A stretch of 64,000 nt of DNA from CAYNWT01 sp964450955. Its GTDB lineage: Bacteria > Planctomycetota > Planctomycetia > Planctomycetales > Planctomycetaceae. Shown piece by piece: positions 18,659 to 28,073 of the stretch. The notes under the pieces were generated by a model. It made no database searches and was not told where the DNA came from. It was given only the letters and a program-made list of their open reading frames with translations. A program made the position numbers and the translations under genes. The first letter of the stretch is position 1; each line of letters opens with the position of its first letter. The DNA lies in NCBI GenBank assembly GCA_964450955.1, contig CAYVFI010000002.1, forward strand, positions 186,001 through 250,000, written 5' to 3'.

Positions 18659-19669
18659 TTACGAACCAGCTTCAGCGATGGTCTTTAGAACGCGAGATGC
18701 GATCTGGTAAGGACATCCCTGTGAGTTTGGACGGCGATCTTCAAGGTAACCCTTGTAGCCATCGTTCACGAACGAGTGCGGAACGCGAATCGATGCACCG
18801 CGGTCGGCAATTCCCCAGCTGAACTTATCGATAGTCTGAGTTTCGTGCAGACCAGTCAGTCGCAGGTGGTTATCCGGACCGTAAGCAGCAATGTGCTCGT
18901 CTCGGTTCTTGTCGAAGGCGTCCATCAATTTCTTGAAGTAGTCTTCGCCACCAGTTTCACGCATGAACTTCGTTGAGAAGTTGCAGTGCATTCCTGAACC
19001 GTTCCAGTCGCCAAGCAGTGGCTTGCAGTGCCAATCGATATCGACGCCGTACTTCTCACAGCATCGCATCAGCAGGTAGCGAGCGACCCAGATATCGTCT
19101 GCCGCTTTGCGTGAACCTTTGCCGAAGACCTGGAATTCCCACTGGCCTTTAGCCACTTCGGCATTGATACCTTCGTGGTTGATGCCAGCTTCAAGGCACA
19201 GGTCAAGGTGTTCGTCAACGATGGTCCGAGCAACGTCGCCGACGTTCCTGTATCCGGCTCCGCAGTAGTACTCACCCTGTGGTTCAGGATAACCGCTTTC
19301 CGGGAAGCCAAGCGGACGGCCGTTCTCGCCGACCATGAAGTATTCCTGCTCAAAACCGAACCATGTGTCCGCATCGTCAGGAACAGTCGAACGAGCATTG
19401 GATGGGTGAGGCTCACCGTTGGGCAGCATGACTTCGCAAAGAACGATAAACGCGTTCAAGCGACCGCCGTCCGGGTAAAGAGCAACCGGCTTCAACATGC
19501 AGTCCGAATCACTGCCGTCGGCTTGCTGAGTTGAACTTCCGTCAAAGCCCCACATTGGGCAGTCTTCGACAGACTTAGGTGCTTCTTCAGCGATGCGTGT
19601 CTTGCCGCGAATGTTTGCGACTGGCTCGTAACCGTCGAGCCAAAGGTACTCAAGCTTGTACTTAGGCAT
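18659..19669 (-). CDS. glnII: Glutamine synthetase, type II (eukaryote-like GSII)
   Basis: The 336-residue enzyme makes glutamine from glutamate, ammonia and ATP. It has the GSII signatures LEYLWLDGYEP, WGFDGSSTQQA, DTWFGFEQEYF, GINAEVAKGQWEFQ, DWHCKPLLGDWNGSGMH and ADRGASIRVPHS. The length (about 340, not about 470) marks type II, a decameric form without the adenylylation loop of GSI, so adenylylation control is not expected. The ATG at 19669 (MPKYKLEYLW) follows GAGG; an in-frame extension to 19717 is unlikely. Another short palindrome, TTGCGCGCAA, lies 52 bases upstream of the start. Bacteria with GSII usually have a GSI as well; none is in this window. Confidence 0.95.
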   Translation of the reverse strand: MPKYKLEYLWLDGYEPVANIRGKTRIAEEAPKSVEDCPMWGFDGSSTQQADGSDSDCMLKPVALYPDGGRLNAFIVLCEVMLPNGEPHPSNARSTVPDDADTWFGFEQEYFMVGENGRPLGFPESGYPEPQGEYYCGAGYRNVGDVARTIVDEHLDLCLEAGINHEGINAEVAKGQWEFQVFGKGSRKAADDIWVARYLLMRCCEKYGVDIDWHCKPLLGDWNGSGMHCNFSTKFMRETGGEDYFKKLMDAFDKNRDEHIAAYGPDNHLRLTGLHETQTIDKFSWGIADRGASIRVPHSFVNDGYKGYLEDRRPNSQGCPYQIASRVLKTIAEAGS

Positions 19670-20045
19670 GTCTTGCCTCGTTGCTCCTGAAAAACATGAA
19701 AACGAACGCCCAACCACCTGTTGCGCGCAATTTGGGCATCCATGCCTATGAGAACAGCAAACTGGGCTACATCAGCTTGCCGCAGTGGACGGCTCGACCG
19801 GCGGAAAACCTTGCAGTATCCATATATTTGCCACAATAGCTCGTGAAAGCTGCCGACCGACGCCCTTGTGAAAGGCAACATGCATGCCAATCACGGCTCA
19901 AGACTACCGCGGACCGAGCACCGATTCCAGCGAGTCCGAACCGATGCTCAACTGTTCCCGTATGGGTTCGCCAACTTAGCGCAAACTGTGCGCGACTTAG
20001 GTAACTTCCGAAAGCCAATCCTCTGAAGGGCGGAGACCAGACTAA
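19670..20045. other. Divergent intergenic region upstream of glutamine synthetase
   Basis: About 375 bases. It contains the 10-base palindrome TTGCGCGCAA (19721-19730), itself flanked by GCCCAA/TTGGGC arms (about 19709-19736). No sigma-54 -24/-12 pair, tRNA or other RNA was recognised. Confidence 0.45.
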
Positions 20046-20588
20046 GTGACGCGGTTCAACAAAACGTGGTTAAGTCTCTTCGTGCTGGGCGCGGTGCTGA
20101 CACCGGTCTGTTTTCTAACGGGTCCGTACGTAGAACTCACCGCAGCCATGGCACCGGACAAACCGTTCGATGAAAAACCCGCGACATCCCTTGATAACGC
20201 AACCACACGGTTCACCGCGCTCACGACTAATGCAAAGCAGGTCTACCGTTCACACCTGGTTCATGACGTTGCGTTCTTCGTTTCCATGGGACTTGCCAGC
20301 GCCGCGTTGCTAATGCTGGCATGGGGCCCGCAGTACAAACGGCGAACCTACGTGGCCGTGCTGTTTTTTACGTTTGCATTCATGATCCTCGATGCCAGCG
20401 AGAACGCGATCCTATGGACCTGGTTCAGCAACGATGGTCCGACTGAACCAACCATCATACCGCTATTGTCAGCCACACGGGCCAAGTTCGCCGCCATCAC
20501 GCTCACCGTTCCTGTGCTGCTACTTGGACTGATTCTTCGTTTCCGACGGCCCGACAAAGAAGCAGCTAACGACCCGAACGGTGTTTGA
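20046..20588 (+). CDS. Small integral membrane protein, unknown
   Basis: A 180-residue protein starting with GTG. Four hydrophobic segments are seen at about 8-25, 75-92, 99-120 and 147-162, with a loop of about 50 residues outside between the first two. It ends in a basic stretch (RFRRPDKE), so the C-terminus is probably cytoplasmic. I do not recognise the family. It ends just before the sulfatase region (72 bases to the preferred sulfatase start), so the two may be co-transcribed. Confidence 0.6.
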   Translation: MTRFNKTWLSLFVLGAVLTPVCFLTGPYVELTAAMAPDKPFDEKPATSLDNATTRFTALTTNAKQVYRSHLVHDVAFFVSMGLASAALLMLAWGPQYKRRTYVAVLFFTFAFMILDASENAILWTWFSNDGPTEPTIIPLLSATRAKFAAITLTVPVLLLGLILRFRRPDKEAANDPNGV

Positions 20589-20659
20589 CCTCACTTGTCA
20601 TCCACGGGACAATTCACTTTCGGCTCACGCACGGATTACCAAAAAGAAAGCATGCTGTT

Positions 20660-22024
20660 GTGTTTAAACAAAAAAACGCTGCACAAACTGGTTCCCGAAC
20701 ACGGCTCGCTTTAACCATAGTCATTCTTGCCCTGTCGACGTTTCCGCAGACCGTGATGGCTCAGGCCGAACATCCGAACTTTGTCATCATCATGGCCGAC
20801 GACCTGGGCTACGGAGATCTAAGCTGCTACGGCAACACGGCTTTCGAAACGCCGCACCTGGACGCACTGGCAAAACGCGGAATGCGGTTCACCGATTTTC
20901 ATTCCAGTGGAGCCGTCTGTAGTCCCACCCGAGCCGGCCTGTTGACCGGCCGCTACCAGCAGCGAGCCGGCATTCCGGGCGTTGTCTTCGCGGACCCAAA
21001 ACGTGTCGAACACAAACACGGGCTCCAACCCGTCGAGAACACGTTCGCAGAGATGCTAAGCGGCGGCGGATACTCAACAGCCATGTTCGGCAAATGGCAT
21101 CTCGGCTATGAGAAGAAATACAACCCCGTCAAAAATGGGTTTGACGAATTCCGCGGCTACGTCAGCGGCAACGTCGATTACTTCTCACACATCGACCAGG
21201 CGGGCGTTTTCGATTGGTGGGTCAACGACGAACGAAAAGACGAACCGGGTTACTCAACGCACCTCATCAGTCAGCACTCGGTGCGTTTCATTGAAGAATC
21301 CGGCGAGAAACCGTTTTGCCTGTACGTCGCTCATGAGGCCCCACACTACCCGTATCAGGGGCCCAACGATAAAGCGATCCGTCAGGTTGGAGGAAAACGG
21401 ACGAACGAAAATAAAGACATCGACATCAAGAAGGCGTACCGCGAAATGGTGCAAGCCGTCGACACGGGCGTCGGTGAAATCGTTGCCGCTTTGGAAAAGA
21501 AAGGCATTGCCAACAACACGCTGGTCATGTTCTTCTCCGACAACGGCGGAAATAAGAACGGTTCGAATGGCAAGTACCGAGGCCACAAAGGCAGCGTCTG
21601 GGAAGGCGGTCACCGCGTGCCGTGCATCGCCGTCTGGCCCGGAAAAATCGCCGCCGCATCAGAGACCGCTCAAGCCTGCATCAGCCTGGACATCATGCCA
21701 ACCCTACTGGATTACGCCAGCCTGGAAGCTCCCGGGGACAGACCAATGGACGGCAGGAGCCTGCGATCAACCCTGGCCGGCGTCGCACCGGAAAGACGCA
21801 CGCTGTACTGGCAACACGGAACCGGAACCGCCGTTAGACGAGGCGAATGGAAACTGGTCAAACTCGGTCGAAAGCCTGCCGAGCTCTACAATCTGGATAC
21901 CGATCCCGAAGAAAAGCAAGACGTCGCCAGCGAGAACCCAAAACGTCAACGTGGCATGTTGGAAATGCTTCTCAAGTGGAAGCTGGAAATGATCCGAAGC
22001 GCCACAAAGCAGCCGACTCAATAG
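20660..22024 (+). CDS. Secreted formylglycine-dependent sulfatase (arylsulfatase A family)
   Basis: About 454 residues from GTG at 20660; a TTG at 20585 would add 25 residues of doubtful character and overlap the previous gene. A signal peptide (LALTIVILALSTFPQTVMAQ) precedes HPNFVIIMADDLGYGDLSCYG, which holds the first metal-binding Asp pair. The catalytic signature is CSPTRAGLLTGRY; its Cys is turned into formylglycine. GKWHLG, a FFSDNGGN metal motif and the HKGSVWEGG motif are complete. These enzymes remove sulfate esters, mostly from algal polysaccharides in marine planctomycetes; the substrate here is unknown. No anaerobic maturase or FGE gene is nearby. Confidence 0.93.
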   Translation: MFKQKNAAQTGSRTRLALTIVILALSTFPQTVMAQAEHPNFVIIMADDLGYGDLSCYGNTAFETPHLDALAKRGMRFTDFHSSGAVCSPTRAGLLTGRYQQRAGIPGVVFADPKRVEHKHGLQPVENTFAEMLSGGGYSTAMFGKWHLGYEKKYNPVKNGFDEFRGYVSGNVDYFSHIDQAGVFDWWVNDERKDEPGYSTHLISQHSVRFIEESGEKPFCLYVAHEAPHYPYQGPNDKAIRQVGGKRTNENKDIDIKKAYREMVQAVDTGVGEIVAALEKKGIANNTLVMFFSDNGGNKNGSNGKYRGHKGSVWEGGHRVPCIAVWPGKIAAASETAQACISLDIMPTLLDYASLEAPGDRPMDGRSLRSTLAGVAPERRTLYWQHGTGTAVRRGEWKLVKLGRKPAELYNLDTDPEEKQDVASENPKRQRGMLEMLLKWKLEMIRSATKQPTQ

Positions 22025-22100
22025 GACCACGCGAACGATACACGGCACCCGGCCGTACAGCGGAGGAGGGGGATTTCCAGTCGTGTGGCCCAGGCTGCGT

Positions 22101-23723
22101 TTAGTTCGGAACCTTGGTCTTTGATGAGTGCCGCTTCAGTGCGGCTTCGACGAAGCTCTTGAATACGGGGTGCGGCTGATGTGGCTTCGACTTGAACTCA
22201 GGGTGGAACTGAACCGCCAGAAACCACGGATGGTTCGGAATCTCCACGACTTCCACCAGGTTGCCGTTTGGGCTGGTTCCTGACATCCGCAGGCCGCTCT
22301 GCAACATTTCCTGTTTGTATTCAGGATTGAACTCATAGCGGTGCCGGTGGCGTTCGCTGATCTCAGTTTCGCCGTAGCAACCTGCCGCCAGTGTTCCAGG
22401 TTCAAGAACACACGGCTGGGCTCCCAGTCGCATGGTTCCACCCATGTCGGTAATTGTCTTCTGGTCTTCCAGCAGACAGATAACCGGGTGATTGGTATCC
22501 CCGGCGAACTCAGTACTGTTGGCGTCTTCGTAGCCCAGCACGTTTCGAGCAAACTCAATCACGGCGCATTGCATGCCAAGGCAGATTCCGAAGAATGGAA
22601 TCTCGCACTCGCGAGCAAACTGGATTGCCTGGATCTTGCCTTCGATTCCCCGCATGCCGAAGCCGCCGGGGACAAGGATTCCATCCACGCCGCGTAGAGC
22701 GACTTCCGGACCTTCGCGTTCCAGATCTTCTGCTTCGATACGCTTCACGTTGACTCGTGATGAGAACGCAAAGCCGGCATGGTCCAGTGATTCGTAAATC
22801 GACTTGTACGCGTCGCGGTGTTCGATGTATTTCCCGACCACTGCAATGGTCACGTCCCGAGTCGGATTCAAAATCCGGTTCACAAGTTCTCTAAACTCAG
22901 TAAGTTCCAGCGGGCCGGCGTCGAGGCTCAATTTGTCGATGATCAATTGATCCAGCTTGTGTTCGACAAGGCCAACCGGGACTTCGTAAATTGAAAACTC
23001 TTTGTCCATCTCTTCGATGACGGACTTCTTTTCCAGGTTGCAGAAGAGAGCGATCTTGTCTTTGTCTTCTTCTGCCAGCGGTCGTTCGGTTCGAACGATC
23101 AACAGGTCGGGCTGGATACCAATTTGCCGCAGCTGACCAACACTATGCTGAGTCGGCTTGGTCTTCGCTTCCTTTGCCGCCTTCAGATACGGAATCAGCG
23201 TCAGGTGGATGAACAGGCAATTCTCCTTACCGACATCCAACGGGATCTGCCGAATCGCTTCCAGAAACGGAAGACCTTCAATGTCTCCGATGGTCCCGCC
23301 GAGTTCCGTAATGACGACATCAACATCCGGGCCGGACAAACTGCGAATCGCGGCTTTGATTTCGTTGGTGACATGTGGAATAACCTGAACCGTCTTGCCC
23401 AGGTATTCGCCACGACGTTCTTTGTTGATGACCGATTGGTAAATCTGCCCGGTTGTGAAGTTGCTTTCCCGAGTCAACGGACCGCTGGTGAAACGTTCGT
23501 AGTGACCAAGGTCCAGGTCCGTCTCAGAACCATCATCCAACACGTAAACTTCGCCGTGCTGGTACGGGCTCATGGTTCCCGGATCGACGTTGATGTACGG
23601 ATCCAGCTTCTGCATACGAACCGTCAACCCGCGCTGTTCCAGCAGCAGGCCAATGGATGCGGATGTCAGGCCCTTGCCGAGCGAACTAACAACACCACCA
23701 GTAACAAAGATGTGACGCGTCAT
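22101..23723 (-). CDS. pyrG: CTP synthase
   Basis: The 540-residue enzyme aminates UTP to CTP with glutamine. The N-terminal synthetase domain begins TRHIFVTGGVVSSLGKGLT and has MQKLDPYINVDPGTMSPYQHGEV. The class I amidotransferase domain has the oxyanion PGGFG, the nucleophile in FGICLGMQ, and the catalytic pair in QFHPEFKS. The length is normal. It lies 214 bases downstream of kdsB on the same strand. KdsB uses CTP, and the two are often neighbours in Gram-negative bacteria, which fits a shared operon for LPS precursor supply. Confidence 0.97.
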   Translation of the reverse strand: MTRHIFVTGGVVSSLGKGLTSASIGLLLEQRGLTVRMQKLDPYINVDPGTMSPYQHGEVYVLDDGSETDLDLGHYERFTSGPLTRESNFTTGQIYQSVINKERRGEYLGKTVQVIPHVTNEIKAAIRSLSGPDVDVVITELGGTIGDIEGLPFLEAIRQIPLDVGKENCLFIHLTLIPYLKAAKEAKTKPTQHSVGQLRQIGIQPDLLIVRTERPLAEEDKDKIALFCNLEKKSVIEEMDKEFSIYEVPVGLVEHKLDQLIIDKLSLDAGPLELTEFRELVNRILNPTRDVTIAVVGKYIEHRDAYKSIYESLDHAGFAFSSRVNVKRIEAEDLEREGPEVALRGVDGILVPGGFGMRGIEGKIQAIQFARECEIPFFGICLGMQCAVIEFARNVLGYEDANSTEFAGDTNHPVICLLEDQKTITDMGGTMRLGAQPCVLEPGTLAAGCYGETEISERHRHRYEFNPEYKQEMLQSGLRMSGTSPNGNLVEVVEIPNHPWFLAVQFHPEFKSKPHQPHPVFKSFVEAALKRHSSKTKVPN

Positions 23724-23937
23724 TTCCTGATCCTTCAGTTCACGCGTTCACGCCGGTAGTCCCAACGTGCGCGGAGCCGTTGCGCATAGTGTCACCGCAC
23801 GTACGCAGATAGTCGATGGTTGAATGGTATCGAGGTTTGAGCGACTTTGAAGGCCGTTCCACAGGTTTCAAGGTGCTCAAATCGGAAGACATCGCAGGAA
23901 CCGCGATGGTTTTGCCAAACATCGAAATCCAGCGGAT

Positions 23938-24705
23938 TTACCCCGCCAAACGCTCTGAATCAGCCCCCGATTGCCTCGCTACGAACCGAGCATAATCGTC
24001 TCGCGTGTCGATTCCAACGGATGGCTCGTCCACAATCGCAACCTGCAGCCGAGCGCCCGCTTCCAGGGCTCGTAACTGCTCAAGCTTCTCTAACCGTTCA
24101 AGTCGAGACGGCGGCATCGCAGCCAATTCCAGTAGGAAATCTCTGCAATACGCATAGATTCCCAGGTGTAACAGCCACGGACTGTCTTCGTCGCCCGGTT
24201 CGAGATCTCCATCGCGAACAAAAGGAATCGGACACCGACTAAAATACATCGCGCGGCCTGATGCGTCGCAAACGACTTTCGTGCATGAAGGATCCGCAAG
24301 AACCGCAACCTCTGTTATTGGAGTTGCCAGCGTCGCCATCTGAACAAAACCATCCGACAGCATCGCGTCGACCAGAAGATCAACGGACTCCGGATTCAGA
24401 TCCGGTTCGTCACCCTGCAGGTTGACAATGTGTGTGCAGTTGGATGTCAGTCCGCGAGCAACCTCGGCCACACGATCGGTTCCGCTGGGGTGTTCGCCGG
24501 TCATCTCGACTTCAGCGCCAAACCCGCGGGCGACCTGCGCGATCTCATCGCTGTCAGTCGCAATGATTACTTCGTCCAAAGAAGTGGCCTGGCAAGCGGA
24601 TTCCCAGGCGTACTGGAGCAGGGGTTTGCCCGTGCTGTCCAGCAACAGCTTCCGCGGCAAACGAGTCGACTGCAACCGCGCCGGTATCACTCCGATGACA
24701 CTCAT
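23938..24705 (-). CDS. kdsB: 3-deoxy-manno-octulosonate cytidylyltransferase (CMP-KDO synthetase)
   Basis: The 255-residue enzyme activates KDO with CTP for lipid A/LPS core assembly. Family motifs are VIPARLQSTRLPRKLL (nucleotide-binding start), IIATDSDEI, MTGEHPSGTDRVAEV, VNLQGDEPDL, SRCPIPFVR, HLGIYAYCRDFL and EKLEQLRALE. I start at the ATG at 24705 (MSVIGVIPAR); an in-frame upstream extension has no family support. The gene supports an outer membrane with KDO-type lipopolysaccharide. Confidence 0.95.
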   Translation of the reverse strand: MSVIGVIPARLQSTRLPRKLLLDSTGKPLLQYAWESACQATSLDEVIIATDSDEIAQVARGFGAEVEMTGEHPSGTDRVAEVARGLTSNCTHIVNLQGDEPDLNPESVDLLVDAMLSDGFVQMATLATPITEVAVLADPSCTKVVCDASGRAMYFSRCPIPFVRDGDLEPGDEDSPWLLHLGIYAYCRDFLLELAAMPPSRLERLEKLEQLRALEAGARLQVAIVDEPSVGIDTRDDYARFVARQSGADSERLAG

Positions 24706-25035
24706 CCTGAACCTCCATGCCCAATCTGCCGTGGGTCCTTCCACGTCGGTGGACGTTAGCAAAAGGCCTCCGAATCGGCCAGATCAGCCGGCGGAAACCA
24801 ACGAATGGCACTAACTTTACCCTTGGCCACCGATTTGACACCGGTGGGCCCACAGCTTTTGCACTACTGAACTCGTCAGCGGTACGCCTTAGAGCACAGG
24901 CCGTTGAACCTCCCGACGTAAAAGTCGGAGACGGAAATTCCAAAGTCAACGCCATTGGGAAATCAACATCCGGCTGGCACACTGGAGATTGTCCGCCTGG
25001 CCACGCACAATGGACTTCCCCCACAGGAGATCAAC
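24706..25035. other. Divergent intergenic region kdsB / isochorismatase-ThuA gene
   Basis: About 330 bases with no convincing gene. An imperfect small hairpin (CTCCCGAC/GTCGGAG, about 24916-24936) is the only structure noticed. It must hold the promoters of both divergent genes. Confidence 0.4.
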
Positions 25036-26568
25036 ATGCGTCTAATCGCCCTGCTTACCATCGCCGCTGCACCGGTTCTCGCTCAGGATGAGGCCTCGAA
25101 AGAAGGTCGACTTTCCTTCACAGCTCGCACACGAGTGGAAACGGCCAAGGACTCCGGTCGGTACCACACGCTTCCGAAGCAGATCGATTGGAACGCGAAA
25201 GAAACTGCGATCGTTATCTGCGACATGTGGGACAAGCACTGGTGCCCGACAGCCACCGCGCGTGTGGCTGAGATGGCTCCGCGGATGAACGAAGTTGTCA
25301 AGGCGGCCCGTCAGCGGGGTGTGTTCATCATCCACTGCCCAAGCTCCACGCTAAACTTCTACAAAGACACGCCGCAGCGAAAGCTGGCTCAGGCCGCTCC
25401 AAAAGTTGACACCAAAATTCCATTGCAGGGCTGGTGTCATTTGGATGAGAAAATCGAAGGTGACAAGTTGCCGATCAACGATAGCGATGGTGGCTGTGAC
25501 TGCACCGATCAGAAATACAAGAAGAACCAGGCTGTCTGGACGCGGCAAATCAAGACCATCGAAATCGCAGACAACGACGCCATCACCGACAGCGCGGAAG
25601 CTTACTACCTCATGAAGCAACGCGGTATCAAGAACGTCATCGTCATGGGCGTGCACACCAACATGTGCGTACTGGGCCGTCCATTTTCGGTTCGCCAAAT
25701 GCGGTACCAGGGCCAGAACGTGGTTCTTATGCGAGACATGACAGACACGATGTACAACCCGGAAATGGAACCGTTCGTCAGCCACTTCACGGGAACGGAT
25801 TTGGTCGTCGAACACATCGAACGCCACTGGTGCCCAACCATCACCAGCCAGGAATTCGTTGGCGGCAAAGAGTTCAGGTTCAAAAACGACAAACGCAAGC
25901 ACGTTGTTATTTTGTCTGCGGAACGCGAATACAAAACCGAAATCTCCCTGCCAAAGTTTGCGCTCGACCACCTGGGCAAAGACTACCGAATCACCTTCGT
26001 GTTCGCCGACCCTGAAGACCGCGACAAGCTGCCCGGTTTGGAAGCTGTAAAGGACGCCGACATTTTGTTTGTCAGTGCACGCCGGCGGACACCCGGTAAA
26101 GAGCAACTAAAACTGATCCGCGATCATGTCGCCGCTGGCAGACCAATCGTCGGCATTCGCACAGCCAACCATGCATTCTGCCTACGGAAGGGCGAACCGA
26201 AAAAAGGCCTCGATCAGTGGCTCACCTTCGACGCCGACGTCTTCGGCGGCAGCTACACCAGGCACTACGGCAAAGGGCTCAAAACAAAAGTCACTGCCAA
26301 CACAAGCAGCCACGCGATTCTCAAAGGTGTCGACGCCAGCAGGATTACGGGGCACGGTTCGTTATACATTGTGAGCCCCATTGCCAGCACAACTACGCCC
26401 CTGCTGACCGGTTCTATCCCGGACAAGCCTTCGGAACCTATCGCCTGGACCAACGAAACCAGGCACGGCGGCAAAGTGTTCTACACGTCGCTGGGACACA
26501 TCGACGACTTCAAACAGCCCGACTTCAATCGCCTGCTCAAGAACGCTGTGGACTGGGCCGCGAAGTAG
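25036..26568 (+). CDS. Secreted isochorismatase-like hydrolase fused to a ThuA-like domain
   Basis: The 510-residue protein has a signal peptide (MRLIALLTIAAAPVLAQ), so I start at the ATG at 25036, which follows AGGAG. Residues about 45-275 match the isochorismatase-like (cysteine hydrolase) fold: TAIVICDMWDKHWC with the catalytic Asp, the cis-peptide region, and VIVMGVHTNMCVLGR with the nucleophile Cys. From about 288 a ThuA/GATase-like domain follows (HVVILSAEREYKTE, then ADILFVSARRRTP, then AGRPIVGIRTANHAF). Its end reads HGGKVFYTSLGH, as in ThuA proteins. Both domains are known in planctomycete polysaccharide contexts, but the substrate of this fusion is unknown. Confidence 0.85.
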   Translation: MRLIALLTIAAAPVLAQDEASKEGRLSFTARTRVETAKDSGRYHTLPKQIDWNAKETAIVICDMWDKHWCPTATARVAEMAPRMNEVVKAARQRGVFIIHCPSSTLNFYKDTPQRKLAQAAPKVDTKIPLQGWCHLDEKIEGDKLPINDSDGGCDCTDQKYKKNQAVWTRQIKTIEIADNDAITDSAEAYYLMKQRGIKNVIVMGVHTNMCVLGRPFSVRQMRYQGQNVVLMRDMTDTMYNPEMEPFVSHFTGTDLVVEHIERHWCPTITSQEFVGGKEFRFKNDKRKHVVILSAEREYKTEISLPKFALDHLGKDYRITFVFADPEDRDKLPGLEAVKDADILFVSARRRTPGKEQLKLIRDHVAAGRPIVGIRTANHAFCLRKGEPKKGLDQWLTFDADVFGGSYTRHYGKGLKTKVTANTSSHAILKGVDASRITGHGSLYIVSPIASTTTPLLTGSIPDKPSEPIAWTNETRHGGKVFYTSLGHIDDFKQPDFNRLLKNAVDWAAK

Positions 26569-26577
26569 TTGCTGCAG

Positions 26578-27050
26578 TCAATCCCGTGCGGTAACTACGT
26601 TGTCACGCTGCCACTGAGATAATCTGCCTGAGGACACGTAGTCACGAAGCTCGCGGTTCCACTGAACCAAATCGGACTCCAAACCACGGGCGAACGCGTT
26701 CTCAGCGGGAAGCGAAATTGCCCTGAAGGTCTCATCAGAAAACACGTCACGATCACGCGGCAGCCGAATGTCCCAGCGTACTTCTACCAGGGTTTGCAAT
26801 TCCTCGAACGTCCACGCGTAGTGACCTTCCCCGCGGCGTTTGAAATCGTCACGCAGGTCTGCCACCCCCGAGGCCATTGCCCTTCGCTGTTCTCCATGTG
26901 TTCAACGATGAAGATTGAAGTCCATTCGATGCCGTATCGCGACTTCACCGTCGCCTCAATAAAGCTAAACCCATACAAAATGCCGTAGGCCACTCCGCCG
27001 ACGATCAGTAGTGCCACCAGGCCCAATGTCTTTCCCGCAGACACCCTCAT
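26578..27050 (-). pseudogene. Membrane-anchored small protein, broken by one frameshift
   Basis: Two overlapping frames join into one plausible protein of about 157 residues. The first runs from the ATG at 27050: a membrane segment (TLGLVALLIVGGVAYGILYG), then EHMENSEGQWPRGW. The second continues as ADLRDDFKRRGEGHYAWTFEEL to the stop at 26578. The break is at 26861-26869, where a run of five G on the minus strand (GGGGGTGG) needs one more base to restore the frame. The span is 473 bases, one short of a multiple of three. The first frame alone ends after about 88 residues in a low-quality tail. Function is unknown. A sequencing error and a real mutation are both possible. Confidence 0.7.
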
Positions 27051-27147
27051 CAACGCTCCCACATGAATGATGTCGTGGGACCAGTGTGTGTCTGGCGAAT
27101 AGAAATTTGGTCGGTCGGCGGCGACGAAAGCCCGCCCCCGGCGTTGC

Positions 27148-28071
27148 TTACGGAGAGCACAGCTCAAGATAGTCTGGCCGGTCGGACGCGGTCGTGTGAC
27201 GGTACGCGTTTACTATTTCCCCGTCGCGAACCAGGAACGCTCCTGGCATCTGCAAGCCGTTGCCTTCCAGTCCGCCGAAACCGTGCCCATCAAGCAGGGC
27301 CGCCCTGAAACCTCGGACAAAAGTGGCGGGGCCAAACAGTTGTCCAAACGTGCCGAGTTCCAGTTCGAATTCTTCATAAAGCGTACGGTCCGGGTCTGAG
27401 AACCGCGGATACTCCGTCGCGCCGGCCGCCTCAAAGCGTCCGATCGAATCTTTGTCGCCCATGTGCACAAAGCCGACGCTGATCCCCTTGGCGTCCAGTT
27501 CGGTCTTGTTGGCGACGACATCCGCAATCGCCTCTCGACAGAAGGTGCATCCGGAATGTCGCAGAAAGACAACCAGGAAATCGCCGGAACGAGAGTGTTC
27601 GGAAATCGTCACGCCGTTTTGATCTTTGACGGTTTCGCTTGGTTTGCCACCCAGTTCCTTCGGCACAATTCTTGACGATTCCCGAGCGGCGTGCCAAAGA
27701 ATCATGCCAAATGGGATCCACCAGATCAGGTCGTTAAACAGACAGGTCCCGATCATCTGGATCGGTAGCGTTTCCTTAAAGAGAGAGAACAACAACCCGA
27801 TCGGGCCGAAGATCTTTCCCAGCAACCCAACCAGCACGATGGGCCAGTGCCGGACAGGATTCGAAGCCGCTATCCAATAGCCGACGCCGTATACGCCCAC
27901 AATCATTCCAATGCACTGCCAAAGCTCAGGGTAGCGCGGCGCTGGATTGAACCCTGCGAGGCTGGACGTCCAGGTCGGAAGCAGAACCACAGCGGCCCCC
28001 CAAACCAGGTTGTAAATTCCTGCTAGCTTCAAAACCAATGACATCCATGCCGGCGATTGGGAACCGGTCAT
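27148..28071 (-). CDS. Membrane protein fused to a SelL-related thioredoxin-fold redox domain
   Basis: The 307-residue protein begins with four hydrophobic segments (about 10-33, 49-68, 76-97, 108-126). From about 150 it is a thioredoxin-fold domain: DFLVVFLRHSGCTFCREAIADV with a CxxC active site (CTFC), then ISVGFVHMGDKDS, FSDPDRTLYEEFELELGTF and PGAFLVRDGEIV. It resembles the SelL/peroxiredoxin-like AhpC-TSA group; in SelL proteins one or both Cys are selenocysteine, here both are Cys. Dithiol-disulfide or peroxide reduction at the membrane is inferred. Its start lies two bases after the stop of the epimerase gene, so they form one operon. Confidence 0.82.
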   Translation of the reverse strand: MTGSQSPAWMSLVLKLAGIYNLVWGAAVVLLPTWTSSLAGFNPAPRYPELWQCIGMIVGVYGVGYWIAASNPVRHWPIVLVGLLGKIFGPIGLLFSLFKETLPIQMIGTCLFNDLIWWIPFGMILWHAARESSRIVPKELGGKPSETVKDQNGVTISEHSRSGDFLVVFLRHSGCTFCREAIADVVANKTELDAKGISVGFVHMGDKDSIGRFEAAGATEYPRFSDPDRTLYEEFELELGTFGQLFGPATFVRGFRAALLDGHGFGGLEGNGLQMPGAFLVRDGEIVNAYRHTTASDRPDYLELCSP

Positions 28072-28073
28072 GA

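Noticed and set aside
23740..23922. 60-residue frame between kdsB and pyrG on the same strand
   Set aside because: Composition is mixed, no family is recognisable, and it has no clear ribosome site.
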